A stretch of DNA of 64,000 bases from Anthoceros angustus (Eukaryota > Streptophyta > Anthocerotopsida > Anthocerotales > Anthocerotaceae): positions 88,094 through 152,093 of the forward strand of contig VJWM01000272.1 in the NCBI GenBank assembly GCA_010909165.1, in the 5' to 3' direction. A model generated the notes under the pieces. The model did no database searches, was not told where the DNA came from, and was given only the letters and a program-made list of their open reading frames with translations. This document shows, piece by piece, positions 33,260 through 47,034 of the stretch; the first letter of the stretch is position 1; every line of letters starts with the position of its first letter. The position numbers and the translations under genes were made by a program.

Positions 33260-35750
33260 ATAAATACCTCATCACATTTACCACCAAATGCCACACATGC
33301 GCATTACGCTTTCTTCAAACGCCCCATTTGTGCGTTTTCCCTCTAGACTTCCGCTTCAATACGAACATGCGTTTGCGACATATGCCATAGTTTTCGGGTT
33401 CATTCCACAACCGCTAAAACATATCGAAGGACAATGTAAACGCTACAGAACTATGGAATGCCCGCCCTACATGTGGCGAGGCCGATCTCCTTCATCTGCT
33501 CGCGATCGATCAGACCCGTCCTCGACGACTACCAATCAAGCGTGCAGTGTGTCATCGTCAAGCACTCCCCTCCACCAGCCATTACGCGATGGCGGTTTGT
33601 GAATGCCGCATGCCGCCCGTGTTTCATTTGCCGCTTGCTCCCCGCTTTGCACAACCGCAAAGGAACTGCATCAAAATCCACGAGCCCACAAAGACAAATC
33701 AATCCAGCTTATTGCCGACATGGACTTGCACATACCACATGGTCGGCACAGCCTCTTCGGCGTCATCCGAGTCCGACTCCTGCATCTTCAATAGCGCCGC
33801 CTTTGCGACCTTTTGGCCTAGCACCTCCGCCTGCTTTCTCCCGCTCATGTCGACCCTTTGACCGGCATTCGAGCCACTAACCTCCACGCTGTGCCTTGCC
33901 CCGGCCCCATAGGCTGCATATTCACCGTGCAGAAGTTACACTAGGCAAAATGATCGCATTCAATTCATCCCCGCCATTGCCACCAAACTCACACTTTTGG
34001 AGACAGATCTTGTGATTCGCCTTGTGGGTGGCAACACACTCACGCTCCACCTTCCACACCATCCCCACCGCCTCCGACATCACCCGAGTGTGATGCCCTC
34101 CTCCACCTTCCCTTCCCTTCCCCTGACATGCTATGGTTCCTTCCATCTTTCGCCCTTCACCGCACATTATTTTCCTTCTCCTTCGACTGCAGCCATGCAC
34201 ACATCGCCATCGCTCCCTTCATGTCCTACATGCGCACTTTTTGACCACGCCTAGCTATTCAACCAAGGCCCCGATCTATCGCCATACCACTCCAGAGTCC
34301 CGCATGCTCCAATCCATGTTTCGCAGCCCATTTCAACTCTTGTACTTGCGCCCTTCCCCACCGCTGAACATACCTTCTCTCGAACTCTTGTTCTCCCATG
34401 GGACCAAATGGATTGGTCCCATGCTCGTGCTTTGCAAGTCGAAATGGGTTGCCGCTTGTGGTTGGCCACACACCACCGTGCTTGTGCAACGCTACCACCT
34501 GCTCCACAGCTCCACGCCTTGGCCGACGTCGAGGGTGTGCCATTTCGCATCTTTCCCTTCTCCTCCAAATAACCGCACTGTCGACCTTCTTGCCAACGCG
34601 TGGTTTCTTGTCCGAAGCCCTCGCAAACTGGACACGATATCCTCGCGATCTACACTAGGGAACTCGTACTCTACCTTCCTCACCAACTGTCTCAAAGTCT
34701 CGTGCATCGGACCATGGTACCATCAATCGCCACAAGACACTAGCTCCAACACGCCGAAGGCCTTCCGCCTCCTCCTCCCATGGGCTCTTCCTCCTCATCT
34801 TCATTCTCCACCCACCCTCCATCACACAGCTCATGCCATGTAAACCCCCACGACCATGCTTTGCACAACACGGCAATGATGTCCAAGTGGCTTACCGCCA
34901 ACTTTTCTCGGCTCCCTATCTCTCCCGGCCAATGTTGTGTAGGTCCTCGCCCACCTCACCAGCCCATTTCCACTCCCGCCGCCTCCCTCTTTCACCATCC
35001 TCCGAGCCGGTGGTGTCCTCGCCCTCAGGCTCTCTCTCTCGACCCATGCGGTGTTTCGGCCTCCTCCTCTTCCTCCCGCCGCTGAAGCAATATCAACTCC
35101 AAAGGCCGCACTTTGCTGCCCTTCGAAAGACCTCCCGCCCGCCTCCTTGAGTCTTCCATGGTCACCAAAAATAAGCTCTTCTAGAAGAGCCCTATTCTCC
35201 CTCCCGCCATCCAGAGGTGCGGCCCCTCAAGACCTCCGCCGTCCTCCACATGCCCACACGGGCCCGCTGGCTCGCACCTCGCAATTTCTGCATTCTTCAA
35301 CGGCGTGGAGGGCCCTTTCAAAGTCCGCTCGCGCCGCAGTCGCCCCTCGCACCCACAAGCTCCACCGTTAGCTGCCCACCTCTTGGACACGCCTGGAATG
35401 AGGAGGATTTGTTGCCGCCTCCTCCTCATCCAACACCTTCCACCTGCGCAACCCTCCCCGCTCCCTCCATGCCTCCATTCGGCTCCACGGAAGGACCCTC
35501 CCGCATCCACTCCCGCCGTCTGCAGAGGCGGCAGACACGCCCACATCGCTTGCCTGCCTCGGCTTTGGCACCCGTCCCCGAGGTTGTCCAATTCCACTTG
35601 ACCATGCAAAACGGCCGCCGCGCCCTCTCCATTTTCCAAACCTTCACCGCCTCTCCGATCGGGCGCAGCGTGGGGCCCTCCGTCCCTGCTTTCTCCGTCA
35701 ACCACCGGCATCGCCATCCAAGTCACGGTTATGCGGTTGTAGGCTTAAAC
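33260..35750 (-). pseudogene. Opposite-strand gene region of element B (acidic protein region and single 500-base unit)
   Basis: This is the counterpart of 25,130-28,720. It holds one copy of the 500-base unit (about 34,255-34,740, HEHGTNPFGPMG on the - strand) and a decayed acidic region (about 34,850-35,750). Frames are broken more than in element A. Function is unknown. Confidence 0.4.
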
Positions 35751-36469
35751 GAATGAAATCTTCAAGTCCACGTCCCAAACCATAGCCGAACCACAACCGC
35801 GACGCCTAGATGACTAACCGCGACAAGCCGGAGTGCAACTGCCAAGTGACGATATGGGTTTTCCGAAGGTGGTAACCTTGTGGTGACGGAGGGAGGGAGG
35901 GGCGAACGGGACATGCCACTGGCTCCTTGCCACGATGCCATGTTTCGCCAAGACGCACTCCACCTGCCTCCGAATACCCATGTGTCCGCTATGGCATGCC
36001 CCCATGCCGCCTTTTGGCGCGGACACCGTCACCTCTTTGAACGAAGCTCCATGTCCCCATGCTTCATATATAGCCACGTGACCCAAGGACAATTGGTAAC
36101 AAAGCTCGATGCCCATGTGCCAAGGATGTTGTATGGTCATTCATGCCGCCATGGCCCGCTCAACATGCAATGCCACCGACGAACATCACGTCCGAATCGG
36201 TGGTTTTACCATGTCATGTCATAATGCGCGCCATGCCGACGCGTGACGCCGACTGCTGCGGCGACAGTCACCAGCTCGCCATGTCCCCTGCTTCGCATAT
36301 ATAGCCCGGCAGATTAACGCCTTCTGCAAGACATCGCATGCCGGATGCCCATGGGTGAATGGTGTTGCCGTGCTCGTGTCGCACCTGATGCGCCCGGCGA
36401 CACCGCCTTTTGTTCGGTTGGCATGTCATATACATGGCGGCGATTTGTCTGACTGTGATGGTTTTGGCA
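35751..36469. other. Non-coding segment of element B
   Basis: This is the counterpart of 24,261-25,130, and no gene is recognised. It contains catatatagcc and ccatgggtgaatgg motifs also present in the left arm. Confidence 0.4.
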
Positions 36470-37215
36470 AAGCGGATGCCCATGGGCCATGGATGTGTTG
36501 TATGAGTTGGACCATGGTCATGGTACCCATAGTACTGCTTTCGAGATCTTTGTAAGGTGACATGTCCCCATACTGCATATATAGGCGGGCGATTTGTACA
36601 CCCAAGTGGCAACTTAAGCGATGCCCATGGGCCATGGATGTTGTTGGTTTGTGAGTTGAAAAGACCATGGTCCAAGGATGGTTACCGCATATGTGGTCAA
36701 AGTGTTGACTACTTATTCGAGATCCAAGGAGCATTGTTCGCAATGCAATCGAATGACCATGTTCCAAGGATGGTTATGACATGTGGTAACAGCGTTGACT
36801 ACTTATTCGAGATCCAAGGACCATTGTTCGCAATGCACCTAATGCCCATGGTCCAAGGATGGTTAATGCATATGTGATCGAGTTACTTTGAGTACCAAGG
36901 ACCATTGTTCGCAATGCAATCGAATGACCATGGTCCAAGGATGGTTAATGCATATGTGTTCAATGTTGAGCATCTTTCGATGCCAAGGACCATTGTTCGA
37001 ATGCAATCCAAATGACCATGGTCCAAGGATGGTTAATGCCATCAGTTGAATACTTTTCGACAGCCAAGGACCATTGTTCGCAATGCAATCGAAATGACCA
37101 TGGTCCAAGGATGGTTAATGCATATGTGGTCGAACAGTGTTGAATACTTTTTCGACAGCCAAGGACCATTGTTCGCAATGCAATCGGAATGACCATGGTC
37201 CAAGTAGTTATTTCA
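36470..37215. repeat. Minisatellite of hairpin-forming units, element B
   Basis: Eight or so units contain accatggtccaaggatggtt and aaggaccattgttcgcaatg. They are complementary to 23590-24260. Unit boundaries are clearer here than in the left arm. Confidence 0.85.
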
Positions 37216-37770
37216 CCCCGTCAACCTTGTGGTGACGGGTGGAGGAGGGAAAGAGTGGGAGAGATCATCCAGCCACCTACATTCGTGTTTCCGCCTTTGC
37301 GGGCGGACATTATAACCACAATGGCAATAAACATCGCCCATCTGCCTATTATGATCCTTGCAAGTACATGGCCCGCATACATATGCCATGACAAAAGGAC
37401 AAGTGGTAGGTCGAACCCTATGATGTATCCTACTGAAACCCACTTGACTTGGTTGCCTTCATCAAAGTGAAGATACCGCTAATGTCCACACCGTGCGCGC
37501 CATTGCCAAGTGATGGTGACGGTAGCATTTGTGCCATGTCCCCGTGATGTAAGGAAGACCGTGATCATCATTTCGCACACGCATGGCACTTGTCGACCTC
37601 GCCTCTTTGACCAGCCTAAGAGAGATGCCCGAACCACCAGATATCTGAATAAGATCCTGATCGCCATCCATCGCGTGCGAGCGTAATGTCTGTCGAGCAC
37701 CGCCAGTCGCTCACCGACCATCAACTAGGAGACATGGGGAGGATGACACATGGCTGAAATTGTGAAAATC
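37216..37770 (-). pseudogene. Cys-rich hypothetical protein, element B copy
   Basis: The - strand shows CGPCTCKDHNRQMG with a CHCGYN end (37213-37443) and RVRNDDHGLPYITG (37462-37671) in separate frames. It is the counterpart of the open frame at 23089-23532. Confidence 0.4.
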
Positions 37771-40129
37771 GCAAATGACGACAACCCTCACGCCACGGAA
37801 GACGGACGTGGCCTTTTTTCATATCACGCAGAGAATCGCATTGGAATCCGCCACTCTATGCCCGCACTAACCGACCGCCATCCTCATTGCAACTTGCAAT
37901 AGTGGTCATTCATGGAAATCGAGCGGAAAGCTCGCCATGCTCGCTTTTACGAACGGTCGACATGAAAGATTCCTCCGCCTTCCATTCGCCATGACGCACA
38001 ATTGGTGCGACGGCCTCATCTGCATGCACGGTTTAAATGACCTTGCCTCGGGCCTCCGCTTCATGGTTGTGGCGATCTGCTCCTCCAAGCATGCGGTCGC
38101 CTTGTGGAATAGTCGAGGAGGTCGCAACTCCCAACCCTTGCCCTCCTCCTCTCTTCATCCGTCTGCAATTGCCATGGGCATGTGTAGGAAACCAACTTCG
38201 CGTTGGAGGGCGCCCTCGGTGCGGACTGGAACCGAGAACCACCATTGGTTTGTTGTTCTCTCCATCTCCCGGTGCACACCCGCCCCTACTGCCGATGGCC
38301 ATCAAGGACCCCAAGCGCAGCCTGGAGGGGCGTTGAACTCGCCCATCTTAGTGGGGCGGTGTCTTCTGTGTGCATGCAAATCTGGGAATCCGCCATTGGG
38401 GTGGCAATGTGGAAGTCTGTCAATGGTCACGAGTGATGGTATCCAACCTCATGTGGCATGGAAGGTGTCGCACAAATCGTTGACACCTCGCTTCACAAGC
38501 CGTGGCGATCATTTCTTTGAACCTCGTGGATGTTTGGATTTCTTTATATGTTGCAAGCTCATTTCTCCTCACCTTCGATGTTGCTTGCAACATTGCGTGA
38601 TTGTGGATATGTCACACACACGGCCGCGAATCGACGATGGCCATCGAGGAAGAGGGCCGCAGCCTCGCTCACGATGGCCATCGGCCGATGGACGGAGGTT
38701 GCTCTCCGCCCACGCCACGAAGGAGGCAGCTTGGCCCCGGCTTTTGCCGTCTTGGGCATGATCCGTCGTGTTCGGGGCCGTTATACCTCACATTCGGGGT
38801 ATACTTCACCATTCTTAAAGGCGGCGTTGGGAAATGTGATTCCTCCATTTGTACCACGTGTACTACTCATCAACACCGCAATAAAAGTCGATGACTGTCA
38901 TGTCCACTTCGGAATGGATGGATAGGGGTTGGTGCCCATCCATACCGTGGAGCATATGACATGTCACCGCCACCCACGCCACTTATGTTTGAGTCAATCG
39001 CAATGCAGCCGTGGATGCCATATGGATTCACAAACTTTGGGATCCTTTGCCATCGCGGCGTTCCCTCCTCGGATAGTGCACCGACAAACTATACAAGTGT
39101 CTCGCCTCCAAACCGTGATGGATCGAGGTGGAAACAAGGGACTTCGCAAGCCTCGAAAGTTGAAGGCGAAAGGGAGGTTGAGAGGGAAGGGGAAGGCAGC
39201 TGCACACAACACTCCCCCCGCCTTCACCGACCATGCTGATACGAAGGGAGAGGGGAAGCTGGGGGAGGATTCCCCTGGCTTTGGGAGGGCGCCGTCCGTC
39301 CCCCACGCCGGCGGCGCGCCAGAACCTGCAGCAATTTCCCAATGGGAGGAAGAGGCAAGTCGCATACCGGAGCTACACTTTTGCACAGGCCACGATCCAA
39401 GGAGGATTTGCTGCAGAACTTGAGTCGATTGTTTCGGATAGAACAAGCCGCTGGGGGCTTCACATCCGAAGCCGCCACTATGGCTTACACACACCTCAAG
39501 AATGGACTTGGGGCGGCAAGAGACGGCATGGAACACGCTGGCGGCCACCGGGTGCACCGCCTTTCACCGCAATGGCGCACGCAACATGGGAGTTGTATAG
39601 AGACTTTGAGAGCATGAGCTCAACACTATCCTCGCTATGGACGGCAAATCAAGGAGGTGGCTGCAGCAAGGATGGGCGCGCCTCCGAGCATCTTCCGCCT
39701 TTCAATGCAACCGCTTCCCGCGTTTGAATGTAAAATTGTGAAGGAGGTGGGGCATCTGCTTTAGCCACACATGTTTGCAAGTGCAATGACTACGCCGATG
39801 CGAGTCAACGTTGCTGCCCTAGCCGCTTTGCTCATCTCCTTTCAATAGCCACCTCACCACCGCTACCGACGGCGCGCTCAATGTCGGAGTGTTTATTCGC
39901 CCGTGACATCCCGCCAATGCAATGATTCATCCCATCCGTCGCGCTCACCGCCTCGATGATGAACATGGCGTGAATCCACAACCGCATTCTTCCTCCATCG
40001 ACGCCATCGACGACGGCACATCGCCCCGAGGTGCTCTAATGTTGAAGGACCGGTTCTCGACGGAGGTGACGCTCGCGCGCGATGCCCGCACCTCAAGCGC
40101 GGTGAGGGTCGAGTGAATTGGACATGAAT
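37771..40129. other. Internal region of element B upstream of TNP2
   Basis: This is the counterpart of 20,650-23,088. A basic start MDRGGNKGLRKPRKLKAKGR appears on the + strand at about 39117. A 274-residue frame at 37937-38761 has no family resemblance and is not kept in the left arm. Confidence 0.35.
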
Positions 40130-43100
40130 TCAGGCGTAGTCTGCGCATTCATAGTTGCCCGTGCCGTGCCGCTGCTTGTGGTCGACACCGGTCGGGACCA
40201 CGCAAGATGCCCCGATTTGCAAATGAGGTTTACATGTTTTGTCCATGCCCGGTGGCGACTGGTATGGATTCCAGACATCTCAAGATGTGACTGCTTAGGC
40301 ACGGCTCCCCGGCGTAAGCTCATGCGTCGCATTTGCTCTCTCTAATTTGCATCGAGGAGGTTTATCCGCAGTGGAGCCAAGTTTGGACAGACGGTGGCGG
40401 AGGCCTTGAAGGCGCCTCTCCACCGCGGACGGATACGGAAACGGGCTCGAGGAGTATGAAATGACAATAAGGCAAGTAAGCGGCATGTGGAGAGCGAGGG
40501 AACGTGAAGAGGTACCTCATATGCACTCGACGACTTGCCGGAAGCAATGATCATGCACTTGGCACGGAGGGAACCGCGCAGTAACCGCTTTTGTCGCTCG
40601 CCGGCGAGACGCCTTTATACCGAATAAAGGGTGAAAGCGAAAGAGAGCGCTCACCGTTGTTGTTGTCTTGGCAAACCATGTTTGACATCGACGCCGCATT
40701 ACCCTCTTAAAGATCTTAAGTGTGGATTTTTGCCGCCCGAACGAGTTACCAAGGACATGTACGAGGCCAAGTCATTGCACCTATTTGGCCCCGATATGAG
40801 AAAATCCATGCTTGTGAGAAGACCGCTCGCTCGGGGCGAGTACGGGATCGCAACCATTGCCCAAAGTGTGGGACGCCGTGTCGATGGGTTTTGATGAACG
40901 GCGAGTCCTCGGAAGGTCCTCCGCATTTTCCCTTGAAACCGCGATCAAACGCATGTTTCAATGGAAATAAATGATGACTTGGTATGTCGGGAGGCAAAGC
41001 GAGAATGGGGACATGTCCATGATGGCGGATAAGATGGAGAGCACTAGATGCGATGGCCAAGCGGCGAGAACTTGAGGTTAGCATTATCCATTCTTCAACC
41101 TCACACAGTCCGCAAACACGTCCATATGGCCGGTTTGGTATTTGTGCACAACATGCCACCTGGGCCAAGACAAAGGACGCGCATGTCATCATGCCTCGAC
41201 AGCGGTGGGGATGGTTAAAATTTCGATGTGTACATGGCACCGGTAGATGAACTCAAGAGTTATGGAGGGGGTGGAGATGGAAGATTTCTCAATGCCGAAA
41301 ACCATCCTAAGAGGCATTTCACGTGGCAATGGTTCTGCATCATTGCCGATTACCCGGGTTGGGTACCTCACCGGATTGCAAGTGAGAGTGAGAGCGAGCG
41401 TGTCGATTGTTGGTCGGACCTTGATTCTCGCTATTCCGAGATTTTGAAAAGCCCGCTTTGATCGCGCGCTGGCTACCAATGACAAAGGGACGGTGGGAGG
41501 ATGCGATTGGTTTGATGGATCGGACCGACCCAAACCAAAGCCGCCAACGCTCGATGATATTGGATATATGGCACGCAGAGAAGCTGCGACACCGCAGACG
41601 CCCGCCGGGGCAACTTTGGAACCGGAGAATGTCGTCCCTTGTTCGTAGTCTCGCCATCAAGGCCACATGCTTGTGTGGGCGCCAAAGGATGATGCACGTG
41701 GAAAAAACAATGCAGGCCATATGGCACACGCCGGGAGAGCGAGATGACATTGCGCATGGACATGGTAAGCGGGGAAAAGATGGTTGTGGCCTCAGATGAC
41801 CAATACCGTGACGCTTTGTCCAAATCGACTTGAAGACCGTGATTGAGGGCATTAAACGCATCCGCCCAGCTATGGGTCCAACATAGCTAAGGTGGAAAGC
41901 GGGAAAGTTAGCTGAAATGCCATGATCGCACATTATGTTGGAAATCATATTCCCCATCGCCTCCGGGGTGCATAGAGCCGAGGTGTACAAGGCGGTTGTA
42001 AAGCTAGGACGCCTTTACGGTGGATGCCCGAGTCGGGACATCCAAGCACAAGAGTGAGGGTAATGTGCTCTCGAGAAGCCAAGATGTTTGATATATCAAC
42101 CCACCTCATATTACACTTAGTGGACGAGGTGGCCGCTGGGCCCGCTCACACTAGGTGGATGTACCCGTGGAGAGGTATTTAGGATCCGTGAAGCGAGATG
42201 CCACGAGACCCGAGTCCAAGAGCGGTGGGGTACATGCGTGAGGAGAGTTTGCATGATGACATTTCTCCGCTTATTACGCACGTGAGAAGCATGGACCGCA
42301 GATGAACGATGGGGGGAGAAGGTGCCGGTGTCGGCCGTGCATTATGGATGCCGTGGAGGCACGCCAGCGCACACATATGTGTTGTATCACGAGGTGCCGC
42401 ACGCTTCTTGGACATGTACGAGGAAGAAGTTAGGACAAACGGTGCACGGATGGTCGGACTTTCGGGATATATGGAAGAAGGGCTCAACGCATGGGATGGG
42501 CATCCTTGCATGACCCACAAGTGACCGCAATCATGGATGGGCTGCGTTGCAGCGCATATAGCCACATGTGGAACAAAGGCACCACCTGGGAGGAGGACAA
42601 ACGCCGCCGAGTACAAAGGATAAGGTGAGCGAAGTTTCATCGATGGGCGGGCGGGCGACATTGAAGAGGAGCGCCTCTACGCACATAGAACAAATACTCA
42701 CCGCAGCTTCTCGCATGATTTTAAGCCAATTTTGTTGAAGGTTAGATGGTACGAGTGTCGCCCAGAGGGACAAGGCCATCGATGCGAAAGTCGATAATCG
42801 GATTTGACATTGTAAATACGGAGAAAGTTTGTGTACAGGCGCGCTCAATAGATGGTCCGCTTGTCCGCTATCGCAGTGACGCAGCGTATGCCGCATCCGG
42901 AGACGGGGATGACAACATAGGTCGGGCCATCGCTGCGCCCACACCGGCGAGGGGATGGAGGGACACGGAGCGAGTGGAGAGCCATATAGCATGGCATGTG
43001 GCCTATGGACGCCGAGGATGGGGCGAACCTCCGGACCACGAACGAATGTAATGTGGCTCCATTGGAGCGAACCAACGCGACACTACGAAGATGGGGCGAA

Positions 43101-43287
43101 CCTCCGGACCATCGATGAACGTAATGTGGCTCCAATGGAAGACAACGTAACCAACGCATACGCTAAATACCGTGGTCTTGGCGGTGTTCACATGACGACA
43201 CCGATTATCGTATGCAATGATGACCTCCTAGATCTCGCACTCAATTGTGGGCAAGGGACTACAAGTTGTCGTAATATAAAACACTAG
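40130..43287 (+). pseudogene. TNP2-type CACTA transposase, element B (single copy, frame-disrupted)
   Basis: This has the same motifs as the element A transposase without the internal duplication: a CPC motif in MFCPC (about 40,236), LKDLKCGF and RYEKIHACEK (40,700-40,815), NHCPKCG, FPLKP (about 40,930), VDELKSYG (41,240), IIADYPG (41,340), VDCWSDLDSRYS (41,400), a DVMHVEK-like stretch near 41,690, the C-terminal LDMYEEEVRTNG (about 42,410) and the DUF4216-like GFDIVNTEKVCV (42,800). It shows the ancestral order best. Many frame changes, mostly at CAG/CTG sites, prevent a single product. Confidence 0.87.
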
Positions 43288-43294
43288 TCATTAT

Positions 43295-46060
43295 GGCGAA
43301 GGCGAGAAAGGGCAGGAGGATTCGCAGCTTAATGCCGGCCGACGAGTTTGCAAACAAAGGCTTTCCATATGAAGAGCTTTGAATTTTGGCGCACTTGGCT
43401 TGGCAACTATCGTGAAGGGGGCAAGCCAATGCCAAGATGGCGCGGTGGCGCCCACCGAACGGGCAATGGAAGGGGCGGAAGCCGAGTTTGCGACATCCAC
43501 CCGGGAGCACCATCAGCCCACGACCGATCCGAAAGCCGCCTCACCTGCCACCGCAGATCCCCTGCTACATAGACACGAGAGTTGTGAGGGACAAGGAACA
43601 TGGCAGCCCAACCAATGGCGATTTGAGGACATGGAGACGTGGAATATCCCACCCGAGACGCGGACTTGGAGCATTGCGTCGCGAATTGAACGCAGGGTGA
43701 CGATGCTTTGCTATCGATGAGGTGGGTGTTTCGAGACCGGATTGACAAGAACGCCTTGTTCAATACACACGCTGATGCAGCTTATGACGCTGGTGCACCT
43801 TGCTTATGCCGGGCACTGCTCATGCAGCAGATATGGAGGCAGCCCATGGCAACACGGGAGGTGGTTGGGACCGCGAAGGCAAACGAAACCGAGGAGGCGG
43901 GCAACCTGCTGGGGCGGGTCCTGATCGCGCCGACAAACGACAAGAACTGGATGAGGAATGGCGACGGCCAAGGGGAGGTGTGATGACAAGGGGAGAGGAG
44001 GGTGCGTGAACCGGATGCCGATGGAGTGGTGTGAGGTGGACAACGATGCGTGATGCCTTGATAAAAAGGAATGGCGTAAATGGTCAAGGAGGCAATGCAA
44101 AAGCAAAGGACAGGAAGGGAAGGGAATCCGATGTTGTTCGGGGTCCGAGCAAGGCAAGAGTTGAAAACCGGAGGACAAAGGTGAATGAACATGGCAAGAT
44201 GGCGCGACGCCCGAGGGGAGAAGGATTAGTGAAATCGGTGTGAAAGCCTTCCCGACCGGTGGTGAAGTCCAGCATAAGCCGACACTTCTCGCATGACGCA
44301 CTTCTCATGTGTGGAGGCCGCAAAGGCGCATTAGAGGAGAGGGAGCAGGAGGGGAGGAGCGGGTAAGAAGCCGAGCATGGTGGACGAGGAGGAGTGGGAA
44401 GATGCCTTGCTGGCTCGGATGGAGCTGCAACGAAACGGAAGTTCGAGCCATCAAGTATGAACTTGCAGAAAAGAGAGGCTGGCCAAAACGGAGGGTGGGG
44501 CCAAACCCTTGGGGCAAGGGAGGGCCGGATGGGTGCTTCGGTTTGAGAAGAAGCATGGGAGGTACCCAAATCAAGAGGAGGCTGAATTTGGGAGATCAAG
44601 AGACGATCTCCATGCAACCTCGGGCTCACAAAGGGTCTCCCCGAGTTCATACAACTGGTAAGACATGGAATAACCGAACCACCCTGAGGTTCAAAGCGGC
44701 TGGAGGACAAGGGGAGATGAGAATTTTGTTGAACGACATGGAATTGGAGATGGATCCAGATCTCGTGGCATTTCCGAGACGAAGGATGGAAGACAGGGCA
44801 GGCACTGCTGCAGGAGGTGGTGGTGTGGATGTGGGGGGGATAAGTAGGAGGACGGTGGGAGTAGAATGCATTGGGAGAGAGGAGGGAGACAAAACACGAA
44901 AGAGAACGGAGGGAGGGGCAGCTTGGTCCGCCAAGGTGGGATGGGATGGTGAAACAGTGTCCGAGGAGGCTATGACGGCAATGTGATCGTGGTGCCGACG
45001 ACGCCACGATCACCAAGGTGATGGAACGCCCATGCCCGGTGATAGTGTGAATGCCGAGAGTGTGAAGATGTGTAGGGAGAGGGCGGCCGTGACGACACGA
45101 CACGGTGTGCCACCGCTGCTGCGCTTGGCCTGGGGTGGGAGGACTTGGAATCACCGAAGTGCCATGCCGGTTCACGGAAGGAGGGGTGTGTCAAGAGGGC
45201 AGCCGGGTAAAGGGCGTAGGGAGGTGCCACCCGCCAGTGACGGGCGTAATCGCACATTGTGGACGGAGATGGAGGGAGTGACGAGGGCCGTGAAAGACAT
45301 GAGGGATGGAATCGAGGGCCGGATGAGAATTGCCCGCAATGGGAGGCAATTGTGTCACCAAAGAAGGCATGTGTCTGCCAGGCTGTGAACAAATGGGGTG
45401 GGAGAGGGAGAGGCGGTGGCGAATGGAGGAGAGGCGGGTCAAGCGGAAGCCATGGTCGTGGTGGGGCCAAAAGGCGAGTGGCAGCCATGAGGGAATTTTC
45501 GAGGGAGGGAGAAAGAGGCGAGGCATGCAAAAGGGGCGATGGCAAGAAACAAGTGCAGAGTATGAGGAAGGGGACGACATTGAGGGCGTGCTAACTTCGT
45601 GCACATACCGGCGACCCGAAAGCATGGACCTCCACTGGGCCCCATTGGAGGCTACGCCACCATGACAAAGGTGGAGGCCGAAAGAGGAAAGCGGGGAGGT
45701 GCAGGAGGCATGAAGGGGGCCGTGGTGACTGTGGCACGGCCGCCAGGAAAGAGCGAGGATGGAAGGAGCGATTGTGGGCAAGAGGTACATAAGAAAACAA
45801 GATGAAGGAAGGTAAGCACTGAAGGTGTCACAGCACACCACTATATGCGACATGTATCAAGGGCATGCTGCATGTTTGTACCGTGGTGCGCAGAGGAGGA
45901 AGGGAGGTGGATGCGATGGAAAGGGAAAGTCGCGACGAACGCAAGAGGAAGGGAGGAAGAAAATCGCAAAAATGGGGGTTGTAGGAGGTTTCCTTCATGC
46001 ATACGATGAGGAGTAGGAAATTAGAAATGAAGAAGCGCCTGTATGGAGCGAAAAGAACCT
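43295..46060 (+). pseudogene. Purine-rich reading-frame region downstream of TNP2, element B
   Basis: It begins 8 bases after the last TNP2 frame with MAKARKGRRIRSLMPADEF. It continues with DRIDKNALFNTHADAAYDAG-like pieces, then FEKKHGRYPNQEEAEFGRSR near 44,550. It has one copy of the 1.7-kb unit that is doubled in the left arm. No domain is recognised. It may be the second CACTA protein or a C-terminal extension of TNP2. Confidence 0.4.
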
Positions 46061-46499
46061 CGCCACGCAAGAAGCAAACTCCTAGGCGTAAGGACAAAGT
46101 AGTAAATGGATAAGAAGGGCGAGCCATGGCAAGAAGCCGATGGGCATGGGGACAAGCCGGGCACGTAACGCCCGCTAGAGAAGGTAGGTTGCGCGACACA
46201 TACATAGGTGGGATGTATGTATCCGCAGTGTGAATGATGAATACAAAGTATAGTATCCTGGACGTGTACAATTTAACGTATCGTGGTGTCGATAACTGTT
46301 TTATACAAAATGAAATATAACCGTATGTCATAGGAAATTATCGATATGGAATATTACCAATACCAAGATTCTCTAAGGTCAGATGCATACATGTATTTAT
46401 TTATATGTATTCATACGAGGTAATAAGGGAAACCAAGTATTCTATATGGTAAATGTAGTAAAGGAGGAAGGTAGATGGGGAGGAGGTTACCAAGCCTCC

Positions 46500-46769
46500 A
46501 AAAGTGTTACAAGACTTTCTTGTAACACTTTATATGTTGCAAACTGGTGTTGCAATCTTGAGAGAGGACAAAAGCGCCTCTCACTTCATCTCAACAAAAT
46601 TGCAACACACTTGCAACATGGTTGCAACAAACACTCCGGTTTGGTTTCCAAGCCAAAGTGTAACAAGCGCCCAAAAGTGTTACATGACCCCAAAATTGCA
46701 ACATAAGTGTTACATCCGGGGTCCAAATCTTAACATAAAGTGTAACATAGGCTGCCTTTTCTAGTAGGG
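46500..46769. repeat. Outer terminus and subterminal repeats of element B
   Basis: Repeated aagtgttacat, gtgttacaag and ttgcaac motifs run up to the terminal repeat ending at 46769. They are complementary to 10524-10800. Confidence 0.78.
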
Positions 46770-47034
46770 AGGTTATCCTTGCAAACGAGAACCCAGATGT
46801 TAAAAATAAATGTCTCCGATATCAACACGATCCAGTGCTTGGGTCGCCTCCGCTGTCGCAACCCTCTCTATCATCGCTGTGGAGCCAATATCTCCTCCGG
46901 GTACCTTCCTCAAACGCATTGCTATTCTCGTCACCCACCACCGGACAACTAGGTAAGGTTCACATAAGAAATTCAAGTCTTCGACTGCAATCCGTAAAGG
47001 CCTGCTCGATCGTCTGCCTCACATGGGATCGCAA

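Larger units (their letters stand above)
32335..46769. mobile_element. CACTA (En/Spm)-type DNA transposon B, 14.4 kb, inverted relative to A
   Basis: The outer end (46769) is intact: ...ctagtaggg. The inner end reads gcaaggagtactagaaaagg, so the CCC of the terminal repeat is missing or altered. No exact 3-bp duplication is found. Internal order matches element A in reverse: subterminal repeats, TA run, opposite-strand gene, minisatellite, TNP2 and purine-rich region. Confidence 0.88.

Noticed and set aside
37937-38761. 274-residue open frame on the + strand in element B
   Set aside because: The matching left-arm sequence does not keep the frame, and no domain or biased composition supports it.
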